DNA of 64,000 nucleotides from Dactylorhiza incarnata (taxonomy: Eukaryota > Streptophyta > Magnoliopsida > Asparagales > Orchidaceae), in assembly GCA_033032865.1 (NCBI GenBank), contig JAWHQI010000166.1, positions 4,216,001 to 4,280,000 of the forward strand, written 5' to 3'. Below, piece by piece: positions 34,822 to 45,674 of this stretch. Position numbers and translations under genes: made by a program. Below the pieces are notes generated by a model, which worked only from the letters and a program-made list of their open reading frames with translations, made no database searches and was not told the DNA's origin. Position 1 is the first letter of the stretch. Each line of letters starts with the position of its first letter.

Positions 34822-37800
34822 TTACATGTTATGATCACTGTCGTCACAATATTGCACTAGTGTTTCATCATCCTCATCTATTGACTCATCTCCATCAACA
34901 ATATTATTAATTTCTTCCTCTTCTTGGATTCTAGTTAGAACTTCTATATTTATAATATCAGGTTCTATATCATCTCTCCCTAGGAATTGCAAGTTTTGAT
35001 CTTCGGTAGCATATATTAATTCAGTTTCTGAGGACTCGTGTTGTTGAACTATGTTATCATGCATCTCCTCCACTTCTAGGTCAGCGTGTTCCTCTATGTC
35101 CCAAAGGTATCTATGGCATACAAGTTGTGCAATTTTCCAAGGATCGTCGAGTTTTGTGTCATCGACATAGAACACTTGTTGCACTTGGTTTGGAAGAACG
35201 AATGGATCATCTTCACACCAACGAGAAGTTGTGTCGATGCTCAAAAAATATTTATCTTTATGCATAGTCTTCTTCCCACCAGTGTCAAACCACTCACACC
35301 AAAATAATACTACTTTATATCCATGAAGATAGGTCAATTCAACGACCCTACTTAATACTCCATAAAACTCTACCAAGATATTTTGTTGTTCCCCCACAAC
35401 AAGTAAACCACTATTTTGTGTTGTTCGGCGATCATCTCGATCATGTGTATGAAATCGTACTTCATTAACAATACAACCAGAGTAAAATTTTGTTAAGTAT
35501 GATTGTGGACCATTTGCCAATGCCCATAATTCTTTGGAGACTTCGCCCGAGTTTGTGTTATGCACTCTATTTATCTATACAAAATACAATAGGAAGCTAA
35601 TTAGATAGATGATACTATAAATTAACAATCTTCAAGGGTATCTTCGTATTTGGAGCTTACATGCGCTTGAAACCAATGATGAAACTGCTCTTGATGAGTT
35701 TTGTCAATGTTTGTTTCATTTTCGTCTCTTTTAAGCTCCTCCATGTGCTTACTATTTAAAAAAAAGTACATCAAAATGTGTTACAAATTAAGTAAGAAAA
35801 TTGAGCTCTTTCATGAATCGAACCTTCGAAAATCATCTACTTCGCTACAATTGTTTAATATGAAGTTATGAGCTGCATCTAGATCTTTTTTAGAAAGTGC
35901 TTTGCAACGGCGAAGAGGTCCAAAGGGTCTCACTTTTGATGCATAAACCGACAATTCACACTCTTGTTGATGCTCCACTGAATCTTCATTTCTATTTTCT
36001 TTATTGAACCTTGTTTCTATTTCATTTAGGTACATTGACACAAATGTCAAAGACTCTTTTACAATATATCCTTCAGCTATAGAACCCTCTGGACGAGCTT
36101 TATTACGTACGTATCCTTTAAGAGTTTTAAGAAACCTAAAAGGAAAACTCAATGATCATAATAACAAAATTGTTCATTTATGCTATGTAAGATAATAAAG
36201 TATAAATGCATAAAGAACAAGTACCTTTCAATCGGGTACATCCAACGTGAGTGAACTGGGCCAGCTATCTTTGCCTCTTTCGGAAGGTGAATAGCCAAGT
36301 GAATCATTACATCAAAAAATGCTGGAGGAAATATTCTCTCCAATTTGCACAAAATAATTGGGATATTACTCTCCAACTTCTCGATATGTTCTACCTTTAG
36401 TGTCTTTGAGCATAAAATTTTAAAAAAATCTCCTAGCTCGTATAGTGCCTCAACGACATCTGCGCGTAGAAACCCACGAATGCCAATAGGAATTAACCGT
36501 TGTAGTAGAACATGACAATCATGAGATTTAAGTCCATAAATCTTCCCATCCTTTACGCATCTTGAAATATTTGACGCATATCCATCTGGAAACTTGACAT
36601 TTTTTAAAAAATTGCAAAACCTTTTTTTCTCATCGGAAGATAGATTATAACATGCTTGAGGTTTTATTATAGTACTTCCATTTCTAATCAAGTGTAACTC
36701 CTTCCGGATGTTAAGGTCTCGCAAATCTTCTCGCGCTTTTTTCGTATCTTTGTTTTTTCCTTCAATGTTCATCAATGTGCCCAAAACACTATCACAAATA
36801 TTTTTTTCAACATGCATTACATCAATGTTGTGTCGTATCAAAAGCTTATGCCAGTAAGGTAGTTCAAAGAAGATGCTTCTCTTTACCCAATTCCCTTCTT
36901 CATTGTTGCGCTTCCTCTTCCGCTTGCTTGGGTGTTTTCCAAATTTATCAAAGTTATGTTCGAGTTTGGTTAAATCTGAAAGCAATTGTGCGCCACTCCA
37001 CTCCCTTGGTTTTGAACGTCTTTCTGACTTTCCATCGAACAATTTACTCCTTCGATAAGGGTGATCATTATGTAGATAACGACGATGTCCCATGTAGCAT
37101 ATCTTACTTCTAATTCTTTTAGAATCTGTATCATATAAACAAGTTGGGCATGCCCCGTAACCCTTTGTGGTCCACCCAAATAAATTACTAAGAGCTGGAA
37201 AATCATTGATTGTCCACATAAGAGCAGCATGCATTTTAAAAGTCTCTTTGGTGTATGTGTCAAAAGTCTCAACACCATTCCATAATTCTTTTAATTCTTC
37301 TATCAGTGGTCTAAGATAAACATCAATATCTTTTCCAGGCGCACGTGGGCCAGGAATTAATAATGGCATCATAAGAAACTCATCTTTCATACCTTTGTAT
37401 AACGGCATATTATATGGAATTAGCACAACTGGCCACATACTATAAGAAGTACTCATATTTCCAAACGGATTGAACCCATCAGTAGCCAATCCAAGCCTAA
37501 CATTGCGTGGATCTGCAGCAAAACTAGGATAATGTGCATCAAAACTCTTCCATGCAAGTGAATCTACCGGATGACTCAACGTACCTTCTATCTCTATATG
37601 CTTCTCAGTATGCCACCTCATGTCAGCTGCTGTTTTAGAAGACATATAAAGTCTTTGTAGCCTTTGTGTCAAGGGGAAATGCCACAAAACCTTTTGAGCA
37701 ATTAATTTTCCTTTTCCTTCGTTATATTTCCAACGTGGTTCTTCACACACAGGACACACATCTTTCTTCTCATTCTCTTTCCAAAATAGTGCACAATCAT

Positions 37801-38675
37801 GTCTACACGCGTCTATCTTCTTATAACCCAAACCTATACCAGAAAGAAGTTTCCTAGCCCAGTAAACAGATTTTGGAATAAGATTACCTTCTGGCATCAC
37901 GTCCTTTAGCAATTCAAGAAGCATGTTAACTGACTTATCTGACATCTTGTTCATTACTTTGATATGCAGCAGTTTAACAATGAATGCTAACAAAGAGTAT
38001 TTTTTGCAACCTGGGTATAGTTCACGTCTGACATTACATAATAGACTTGAAAAAGTTCCCGTACTATCTTCGTTAGAATGTTCTGGAAGTTCTGCATCTC
38101 CAATCTCATGTATCAAATCAACTAAATCATCGATGGCTTCAATATCATCGTAACTTTCATGACTTTGAGAAGGTCCACTATTGTTACTATTCGAACTGAA
38201 CACAAAAGAACTAGTCAGTTTAGCTTCTCCATGATGTATCCACTCCTTATAATATCTGTAAAACCCTTTCAAATGCAAGTCTGCTTTAACTTCAATGAGG
38301 CTCTTTGTTTTAGGCTTCATTTGGCGCAGCGGGGGCGGGCGGCGGCGGCGGTTCGATCCGCGGGATTCCAACTGGAGGGGGGAGGCGGCTGCTCGAAACG
38401 CCGGTTTTGGGGTCCTTTTCTCGCTGCGGGCGGGTGGAAACGGACGAAACGCCGCCGGAAGGCATTTGTTTTGCCGCCTTCCGGCGGCGTTTGCCCCAAA
38501 CGGGGCGGCGAAACGCCGCCCCAAACGAAGCCTTAGTGTTTCGACATACATTGCATGGGCAAAGAATTTTATCTTCAAAGTAAATAGCATTTGCCCGTGC
38601 AAACTCTAAAAATAAATCCACGCCTCTAGTATAGGTAGAACTGAATCTATCTGCTTCATAAATCCAGCTTTTATC
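34822..38675 (-). pseudogene. TNP2-type CACTA transposase gene, four exons, broken by a MITE
   Basis: Exons on the minus strand are 38675-36225 (containing the MITE), 36135-35824, 35751-35661 and 35574-34822, with GT...AG introns. The start is MDKSW. Domains in order: an N-terminal transposase-associated domain ending in CPCNVC (38675-38540); the TNP2/Transposase_21 core with a Cys-rich segment (CRHDCALFW...CPVCEEPRW), TDGFNPFG, WTINDFPALSNLFGW and KGYGACPTC; a DUF4218-like part (RFLKTLKGYVRNKARPEGSIAEGYI); and a DUF4216-like part (WALANGP, RRTTQNSGLLV, LFWCEWFD), then an acidic tail. MITE plus duplication add 223 bases and shift frame. Leaving them out, all exons are in phase (1127 residues), so the MITE appears to be the only lesion. 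An in-frame Met inside the MITE edge (about 38319) could start an N-truncated protein. Confidence 0.9.
38313..38532. mobile_element. Tourist-like (PIF/Harbinger) MITE inside the transposase gene
   Basis: This 220-bp GC-rich insert has inverted ends GGCTTCATTTGG and CCAAACGAAGCC (one mismatch) and a TTA duplication on each side (38310-38312, 38533-38535). The TWA target and GGCYTYRTTTGG-like end are those of Tourist/PIF-Harbinger MITEs. It has a strong internal palindrome near 38450-38520 (gccgccttccggcggc). It carries no gene of its own. Confidence 0.88.
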
Positions 38676-39664
38676 CATAGCTAACAAAAAAAGAATGGGA
38701 TAAGACAATATCAGCAAAGTATGCTATGCTAAATACACTGCACATATAAATTAGATTTTGAAAAATTATGCTATGCTAAGTAAGATCTAATCACATCCAA
38801 CCAAGCAATAAATTTAACAAAGTATATAAGCTTGTGTTACAATTGCATTCATGATCATGATTTCGCAGTTTGTAACTGCATACGTCACCATTGTTTCTCA
38901 CCATTGCGTTCATGACTATAATTTCTCACAATTGCATTCATGATCATGGTTACACAACATTGCGTTCATAACATCAAGTTTTATCATGCTAAACATGGCC
39001 ATAATTTATATATGTATTTGCTTCTAACATATTCTGATTTCTAAAGAACATAATTAATCAAGAGTATAGATTTCTAAAGAACATAATTAAACTGAGAGCC
39101 TGTGTAGCATCCATCACTAAAACATAAGATAAATTAAGGAATGATAAATTATGTTAAAAAATAATCGAGAGAGAAATATTTTGTACTACAATAAAAAAGA
39201 TAAATTAAGGAATGATTATGTTGAAATAGTGGGAGTTTTCCGATCAGTTCTACGGAGAAAGAACCATATATCGGCACTCCTAATCCATGCGTTCAGTGAC
39301 TGAAGAACGCTGGAGTAAGAACACTGCTGGAGTAAGAACGCTGGAGTAAGAACGCTGGTATACCTCAAGTTTACGAGGGTTTAGGTATACCTCAAGGAGA
39401 TGATGAAGAACGATGGATCAAGAACACTGCCGGATCAAGAGACGCCGGAGAGGGTTTCGTGAGGAGAGACGCCGGAGAGGGTTTCGTGAGGAGTCGTGCC
39501 GAACTGCCGATTCGCCGGAGGAAGAAGCGAGCGGCGATCAAGGACGGGATGGGGGTCGAGGGTTTCGAGAATATGCGTTTTTCTTGGACGGGATGAACGA
39601 CGGGATGGGGTTTAGGAGGGTTTCGAGAAAATATGTCGTTTATGGAGGGAAATTTCCCTCCAAT
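38676..39664. other. Upstream region of the CACTA transposase gene
   Basis: This is the probable promoter and 5' untranslated region. It has several 'attgcattcatgatcatg' words (38845-38965), a run of 'ctggagtaagaac' repeats (39310-39357), two 27-bp copies of 'gacgccggagagggtttcgtgagga' (39439-39492), and a 20-bp perfect palindrome TGGAGGGAAATTTCCCTCCA at 39642-39661, seen again at 41652-41671. The minus-strand frame 39392-39670 could be transcribed leader but matches no family. Confidence 0.5.
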
Positions 39665-40083
39665 AGGCAATTGGTATTAGCACACTAGTTTTGGCTATTC
39701 GCACACCAATTTCAATGAGTTATTACGCGTCTTTTGAAAATACGTTTTGTACATGCATTTTTAGGAAAAATGTTCAACACGAAAATTGTAGAACGCGTCG
39801 AGATCTACAAGTTTCGTGTTAAACACTTTTCCTAAAAATGCTTGTACAAGGCGTATTTTCAAAAATTCGTCAAAAATTCGCTATAGTTTCGTGTTTGGAT
39901 TTTTTGCTCGATCTCGACAGATGGCTCGCGCGCCATCATGATCAAAAATATCTGAGCTGAAGCGCGAGTAGTAATCGAGCTCCTGCTCAACGAACTCGAT
40001 CTCGACTCAAAATCGAGATTGAGCTCATTGAACTCGAGTTCGAGATTGAGCTCATTGAACTCGAGCTCGACTCAAAATCGAGA
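39665..40083. repeat. Hairpin element related to 40983-41434, plus CGAGCTC-rich repeats
   Basis: 39665-39890 starts GGCAATTGGTATTAG, followed by a phrase close to the arm of the 40983 element, and contains an inverted repeat (tttttaggaaaa...ttttcctaaaaa). 39960-40085 holds repeats of 'aactcgagctcgactcaaaatcgagattgagctcattg'. Confidence 0.55.
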
Positions 40084-40359
40084 TTGTGCATATGTGTGTG
40101 TGTGCGTGCATGTTGCATGGGGTTTGTGTCTGTGTCTGTGCGTAATCTATATTTGCTTGTGCATGTGTGTGTCTGTATCTGTATGTATGTGTGTCTATGT
40201 GTTTACGTGTATCTGCATGTGTCTGTGTCTGTGTGTGTCTTTGTTTGTGTGTTTGTGTGTGTTTGTGTGTGTTTGTGTGTGTTTGTGTGTGTGTGTACAC
40301 AAATGTCTGTGTGTGTCTGTCTTTTGGTGTTTGTGTGTGTGTGTGTGTGTCGTGGCGTA

Positions 40360-40449
<90 letters not shown>

Positions 40450-40905
40450 TGTCTGTGACTGTGACTGTCTGTGTCAGTGTCAGTGTCTGTCTATTTGAAT
40501 GTCTGTGTACGTATATGTGTCGTCACTCCATGTGTCTGTGTTTGTGTCCATGTGTTTGTGTCTGTATGTGTCTGTGTCTGTGTACGTACGTATGTGTGTC
40601 GGTCCATGTGTTTGTGTCTGTATGTGTCTGTGTCTGTGTACGTACGTATGTGTGTCGGTCCATGTGTCTGTATATGTGTCCATGTATCTATACAAGTCTG
40701 TGTCTGTGTCCATGTGTTTGTGTCTATGTATCTATGTCTGTATGTACACATGCTTGTCTGTGTCTGTGTATTTGGGTTGTGTGTGAGTGTTTGTCTGTCT
40801 ATGCACGTTTGTCTGTGCTTGTGTGTGTCTGTGTTTGCGTATCTATGTGTGTTACACCCAATCTGTGTCTGTGTCTGTGTGTTTGTGCGTGTTTGTGTAT
40901 TTAAA
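40084..40905. repeat. TG-rich low-complexity tract
   Basis: About 820 bases are almost entirely TG/TGTC, including an uninterrupted run of about 80 bases near 40362-40442 and a 56-base unit (gtttgtgtctgtatgtg...cggtccat) in about three copies at 40545-40680. Long Cys/Val-rich and Thr/His-rich frames here are simple-repeat artefacts. Confidence 0.9.
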
Positions 40906-40982
40906 GCTCATGTACAGTCGGGCAATGTCGAGGCAATTGTTTTCATTAAATTAAAGCGCGTGTCATCTATCAATCAAAAAGA

Positions 40983-41434
40983 CAATTGTTAACCGCACCC
41001 CAGTTTTGGCTATCCGCAACTCATGATTTATATGAATTATTACGCGTTTTTTTTAGATATACGCCTTGTACAAGCATTTTTAGGAAAAGTGTACTTCAAC
41101 AGGAAAGTTCTAGATATCGTCGAGATCTACAACTTTTGTGTTGCACATTTTTCCTAAAAATGCATGCACAATGCGTATTTCCAAAAAATCGTTAATTATA
41201 TATATATATATATATAGTTACACCCATGTTTCAATTCGGGCGGCAATACGTCTTGTGCGTGCATTTTTAGCAAAAGTGTTCAACACAAAAGTTGTAGATC
41301 TCGCTGATATCTACAACTTTTGTGTTGAACACTTTTCCTAAAAATGCATGTACAAGGCGTATTTCTAAAAAAACACGTAATAATTCATATAAAAGGGTTG
41401 CGGATAGCCAAAACTGGGGTGCGGTTAACAATTG
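40983..41434. mobile_element. MITE-like element with long inverted repeats
   Basis: The ends CAATTGTTAACCGCACCCCA and its inverse are 452 bp apart, and the inverted match extends roughly 38 bp perfectly and then continues imperfectly. Each half contains its own hairpin (tacaagcatttttaggaaaagtg.../...cacttttcctaaaaatgcatgtac). No clear TSD was found. It is nested in the CACTA element. Confidence 0.65.
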
Positions 41435-42360
41435 CCTATATATATATGACATATATTTTCATTAAAAATATAACTCCCGAGCAAAAAACGTGTGCGCTGA
41501 CAAATTTATTTATTCTTCCGAGCAAAAAAGATAGAGCTAGCTAATGCAATGCGCGCGACTGAAAAAACGGCGATCCTTATTTTTATTCAAAAATTATATT
41601 AATATATATGTTTTAAATTTTTTGATTTGTTTTGTGCACATGCAATTTTATGGAGGGAAATTTCCCTCCATATAATTCATTAATGTGAGCCCCGCACGAC
41701 ACATGCAACAAGCGTGGGGCTCAAGCACAGACACATGCACACACAACACGGACACATGCAACGCAGCTGGGCGCACATGTATTCGCGTGCGCGCGAGAGT
41801 GCATTTGCGTGCGCGCAAGAGTACATTTGCGTGCGCGCGAGAGTGCATTTGCGTGCACGCGGGTTCGTGCGTGATTTTATTTTAATTCCAAAATTATATT
41901 AAAAAATTAATGCTATATTAATTTGCATTCATTTTTACATTTAATATATTTTTAATTTTTAGTTTTGTTTTGTTCAAAATTTTATGGAGGGAAATTTTCA
42001 TCCGTATATTTCATTCATTCATGTGAGAGAGAGATAGAGCTGCATGGGAGAGAGGCAGAAAAACTTTTATAAAAAGTTAAAGATTTATAAAAAAACCCAT
42101 ACGCGCAAAAATACATATCGCAATAGTACCACATATCTGCGACAGCCGCGCACGAATGTTTGCGAGCTGTAGGAGTACTGTCGTCGCGTTAGAGCACTAT
42201 CGAGGCGGGGTACTGTCGCGCGCATACAAATTTTTTTTTTCAAAAAAAAATAATAATTCAAAACTTTGATAATAAAATTGTACAAAAATTGAAAATAAAA
42301 TATGATATATTTTTTGTAACAAAACTTTAATAATAAAATATTACTTTTAGTAAGGACAAT
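41435..42360. other. CACTA interior near the 5' end, no gene seen
   Basis: AT-rich DNA with the palindrome at 41652-41671 and a run of 'gcatttgcgtgcgcgcgagagt' repeats at about 41778-41870 (a 27-base unit, three copies, CpG-rich). No frame is supported. Confidence 0.5.
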
Positions 42361-42610
42361 GTCTTTGTCACAAAAAACTTTCATGATGTCGTTACAATTG
42401 ATACTTATTGTGAGAAAAGTTTTCTATTTGTAACGTAACATTGGTGTTGTTACAAATACTTATAGTTATAGTAACGAATTAATTATTATAGTAACAAAAT
42501 TTAAAATATTCGTTACAACAAAGTTAGTTTTTGTAACAACAAAAAAAACTTTGTTACTAAATATAACTATTAGTAACAAACTGTGTTTCAGTTACATTCC
42601 AGTCCTTACA
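42361..42610. repeat. CACTA subterminal repeats, right
   Basis: At least eight GTTACAA/TTGTAAC words in both orientations (for example 42391, 42430, 42448, 42475, 42510, 42530, 42590) mirror those of the left end. Confidence 0.75.
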
Positions 42611-42614
42611 ACAG

Positions 42615-42632
42615 GTGCAGTTTGTTGTAGTG
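42615..42632 (-). repeat. CACTA terminal inverted repeat, right
   Basis: Exact inverse of 26949-26966, followed by the ACC target duplication. Confidence 0.95.
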
Positions 42633-42680
42633 ACCCCTTAAAAGAATTTGACCATGAATTCAAACGACAAGGGATCGAGA

Positions 42681-42696
42681 CCAGAAGTTGATACCA
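42681..42696 (-). promoter_or_regulatory. Decayed primer-binding site of the minus-strand chromovirus
   Basis: The minus strand reads TGGTATCAACTTCTGG three bases inside the LTR. The first eight bases match the initiator-Met site and the rest have diverged. Confidence 0.65.
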
Positions 42697-42699
42697 AAT

Positions 42700-44741
42700 T
42701 GTAACATCCTCGCCCACTCCAAGAAATATAACAATAGGTCCATCTGGGACCCCACGCCATATTAAATATACAAGCTAAAGAGTTACGAAATAGTAAAATC
42801 AAACTACGACATCACAGAGTTACAAGCGAACTGAAGCATAATATTAATCTTGAACCAAACTATGTCCACAACACCAACTAGGAATGACTGATATATATAC
42901 ATAAAACTGTTAGGCCTTAAGGCCATACATTCTATTCTAAATAAGTGTTTATCTCCCTACATGAATTGCAGGCATTGGTACGCAGGCCGGCAATACATGA
43001 AAAGCAAATAGTTTTATGTAATTGACACACAGGGGCCTTTAATGGTCAACTCAGCAATGGGCTTCACCCAGCTACTTCCTGCTCGGCTTGCCAGCACCTA
43101 CACAAGTACAAGCCACAAAGATATGGGAAAACAAAATACCAGTCAGCTTTAGCTGACCAAAATGGTATAACGACTCCACCCCATTCCCGAGGCGGTGGTA
43201 CTCCTTCCCTACAAGTCAGCACATTAGCAGTATATATATAAACAAGAAAGTGCAGCTAACACAATCGATATATGCACAATCACCACAAACATTGGCATGC
43301 ATGACCACATATTTTGTGCTCTCACGGCATGCTTTCGGTGTACTCCCCGAGTCCCACCTCCATCCTCAGTTATACAAACTTAGATCGTAATTGAGCTACG
43401 CCCGTCAAGCCGCACGCTTACCAGACTTTCCTTTCCAAGATCAGACGGTGCACTGAGGGGCGATCTCTTCACCGACCAACATGGAACGGGTTCAAATCAG
43501 CCTTGCCCGACTCAATCATCGCGAACAACCAGCATGATGCGGGTACATCTTCACGTCAGCCCGTCAACATGACAATCACCGCTGGATCATCAACCTAGCC
43601 TCAAGGGCAATTTCCAATCACACCAAGTGATACCTGGTATCACTGGCAATAATGCTGGCATTAGCAAACAAAACACCATTTCTTCCCAAAATGAAGGTGT
43701 TTCCTGTTGTTGCTCTCCAACACAGTATACCACCCAGTATACATCATTCAAGCTATACAAAATAGCATAATAAGCACGGAATCTTCTCCAGCATGCATTT
43801 AGACATCACCAATCCGGACCAACCTGTCGTAGATGGGCGTCACGCAGTATGCCTAAATCTGTAAATGAATAGGATTCTATATGCAGTTCATACCAGGGAT
43901 GAACAACATCTACCTGATGAAAGTATAACCTTTCACTAATTAGTGAAGGAGGCACTTTCATGCACTATGCTAACAGAAAAACATAGGATTGACATATCCT
44001 ATTATTAAGAAGAAGGATCGTTACCCTTGACGATCGATTTGGCGCCATGAATCCACAAACAATCTGGATACAAAGGTTCGCAGCAAGCTCCCTTCAACAG
44101 ATTTGAACTCAGCACGTTGAAACGGAGCTTGGAAGCTCTTCTAATGGCAGGATGAAGCCTTTTTCTTCCTTAGCCCTCTTCTTCCTTTACTTTGGAGAGA
44201 GAGAGAGTGATCAAAAGTGAAAGGAAGATCATTCATGTTGTTTCCTTATCTGAGTCGGGATAAATCCCAACCATCAGATCCAAAATCCAATAAGAAATGG
44301 ATAGTCACGATTCAATTTGATGAATCTGATTAAAGAGCTAACACCGGCGTTAGCCTGAACGCTCGTGTTAACCCTGAAGAGCGGTGGACTTGATCTTATC
44401 CATCACCTCTTAACAATTCAGCTAGAGGAATCAACGCCGACATTAACCCTAACACCAGGCGTTATCCAATAGTCGTATCGTCGAGACCTCTCGATGACAA
44501 AAGAAGCTTCACGACGACAAGGTTAATTCATCAAGTCGATACCTAACGCCAGTGTTAGCACTAACGCTAGGCGGTAGCATTCAACTTAATGTCTAGTCGA
44601 ATTGATCTAGCCGATCTCCTTGATGTCTCGTCGATATCTTCCAGTCAATAGCTAACGTCTGACATTAGCATTAACGCCAGCATTAGCTCTTGCTACTATA
44701 TACCCTTGCTTTCTACAGCTGGGAAAACCTAGGGTGCTACA
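42700..44741 (-). repeat. 5' LTR of the minus-strand chromovirus
   Basis: 2042 bp, paired with 20142-22147. Many substitutions and small gaps between the two indicate an older insertion than the plus-strand chromovirus. Confidence 0.9.
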
Positions 44742-45600
44742 CCTGGCGGGGCAGCAGCAACTTCAGGATGTTAGAAGAGGAGGAGAAGGAGCGGAGGTAG
44801 AAGATCGGTGCGAGGACCAGTCGATGTGGGAGCCCAGGAAGGGATCGAGGTAATCCATGGGGGAGTTGGAATCGAGGCCACCAGAAAGGGCATTCTCCAT
44901 GCCATCTACCGTCGAAGTGTCACTTTGACCTCCAAGACCCCACCCCCCTGAGGAAAAGATCACCTTCAACAGCAAGGACATACCCGGGCATGAAGATCTG
45001 TTCTGTGATGCGCTGGTAATCCAAACATCAATCGATAACTTCACGGTCTCCGGGATCCTCGTGGATGATGAGAGTTCCTTCAACGTGATCTTCAAGAAGG
45101 CCTTCGATGAGATGAAGGTGGAGGTGAAGAGGGTACTCGCCTCGGATGGACCTCTTTTTAGATTCTCTAGAGAAAGGAAGGAAGTGGAGGGAGGAGTCGA
45201 GCTCCTCATGACTCTGGGGGGGAACGTCCAAGAACTTCTGGTTCGTCATCGTGGATGCTCTGAGTAGCTATAATGCCATCTTTGGATGGCCCCTCATCAG
45301 CGCATTTCGATGTGTACCCTCCTCCTACCACTAGTGCTTAAAGTATAGCATCGTGGGAGTCCATATCCGAGTCAGGGGAGACCCTAAGGTGGCTAGGCAG
45401 TGCTACGTCACGACTGTCAATACTATCTCGTGGAAGGAGGAAGCAGAAGAGGTTGACAAGGAGATTGAAGACATGGTCAGGCTGGAAGCAGCAGAGGAGG
45501 TAGAGGAGAAGAAGATCCACTCCGAGGAATGTGGAAGTCGCCCTGGGTATCAGACTTGATAAGTTGTAAGTTTTATCTCAGCAAACTCTTCCTTGTGATT
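44742..45600 (+). pseudogene. Protease region of the Tat-lineage element
   Basis: Plus-strand frames read as a Tat-type retropepsin. DALVIQTSIDNFTVSGILVDD (about 45010-45070) leads into ESSFNVIFKKAFDEM. A shifted frame then gives FVIVDALSSYNAIFGWPLISAF (about 45240-45305) and VRGDPKVARQCYVTTV (about 45372-45418). The usual Asp-Thr/Ser-Gly active site reads Asp-Asp-Glu, so the enzyme is dead. Downstream, where RT should follow, the sequence ends in an acidic stretch and then the satellite array. This is the last trace of pol in the element. Confidence 0.75.
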
Positions 45601-45674
45601 AATTTTATTTTTGCTCGGCTGGACTATGGTGCGAAGTACTAGGAGGCTCCCTACTAGATAAAAGTAAAATGATT

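Larger units (their letters stand above)
26949..42632 (-). mobile_element. CACTA (En/Spm) DNA transposon, complete ends
   Basis: The ends are CACTACAACAAACTGCAC (26949-26966) and its exact inverse (42615-42632), with ACC on both sides (26946-26948, 42633-42635). This is the 3-bp TSD and CACTA terminus typical of En/Spm. Both subterminal zones are crowded with TCGTTACAA/TTGTAACGA words. The element is 15,684 bp and encodes, on the minus strand, a TNP2-type transposase gene (34822-38675) and a TnpA-like gene (32929-34686). It also contains large tandem repeats, a Tourist-like MITE and a second MITE-like hairpin. It is inserted in the leader of the minus-strand chromovirus. Confidence 0.95.
20142..44741 (-). 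mobile_element. Tekay-type chromovirus (Ty3/gypsy), interrupted by a CACTA element
   Basis: LTRs at 20142-22147 and 42700-44741 read on the minus strand as TGTAGCACCC...TTACA. In between, on the minus strand, are gag, protease, RT, RNase H, integrase and a chromodomain-like tail, the Del/Tekay order. The flanks are CCCGG and CCTGG, a TSD with one mismatch. The primer-binding region is decayed (TGGTATCA kept). A complete CACTA transposon lies in the leader between primer site and gag (26949-42632). Without it the element would be about 8.9 kb. All genes carry stops, so this copy is dead. Confidence 0.88.

Noticed and set aside
40084..40992. Long Cys/Val-rich reading frames (up to 245 codons) on the plus strand and Thr/His/Asp-rich ones on the minus strand
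   Set aside because: They are translations of a TG-rich simple repeat, and several frames are open at once.
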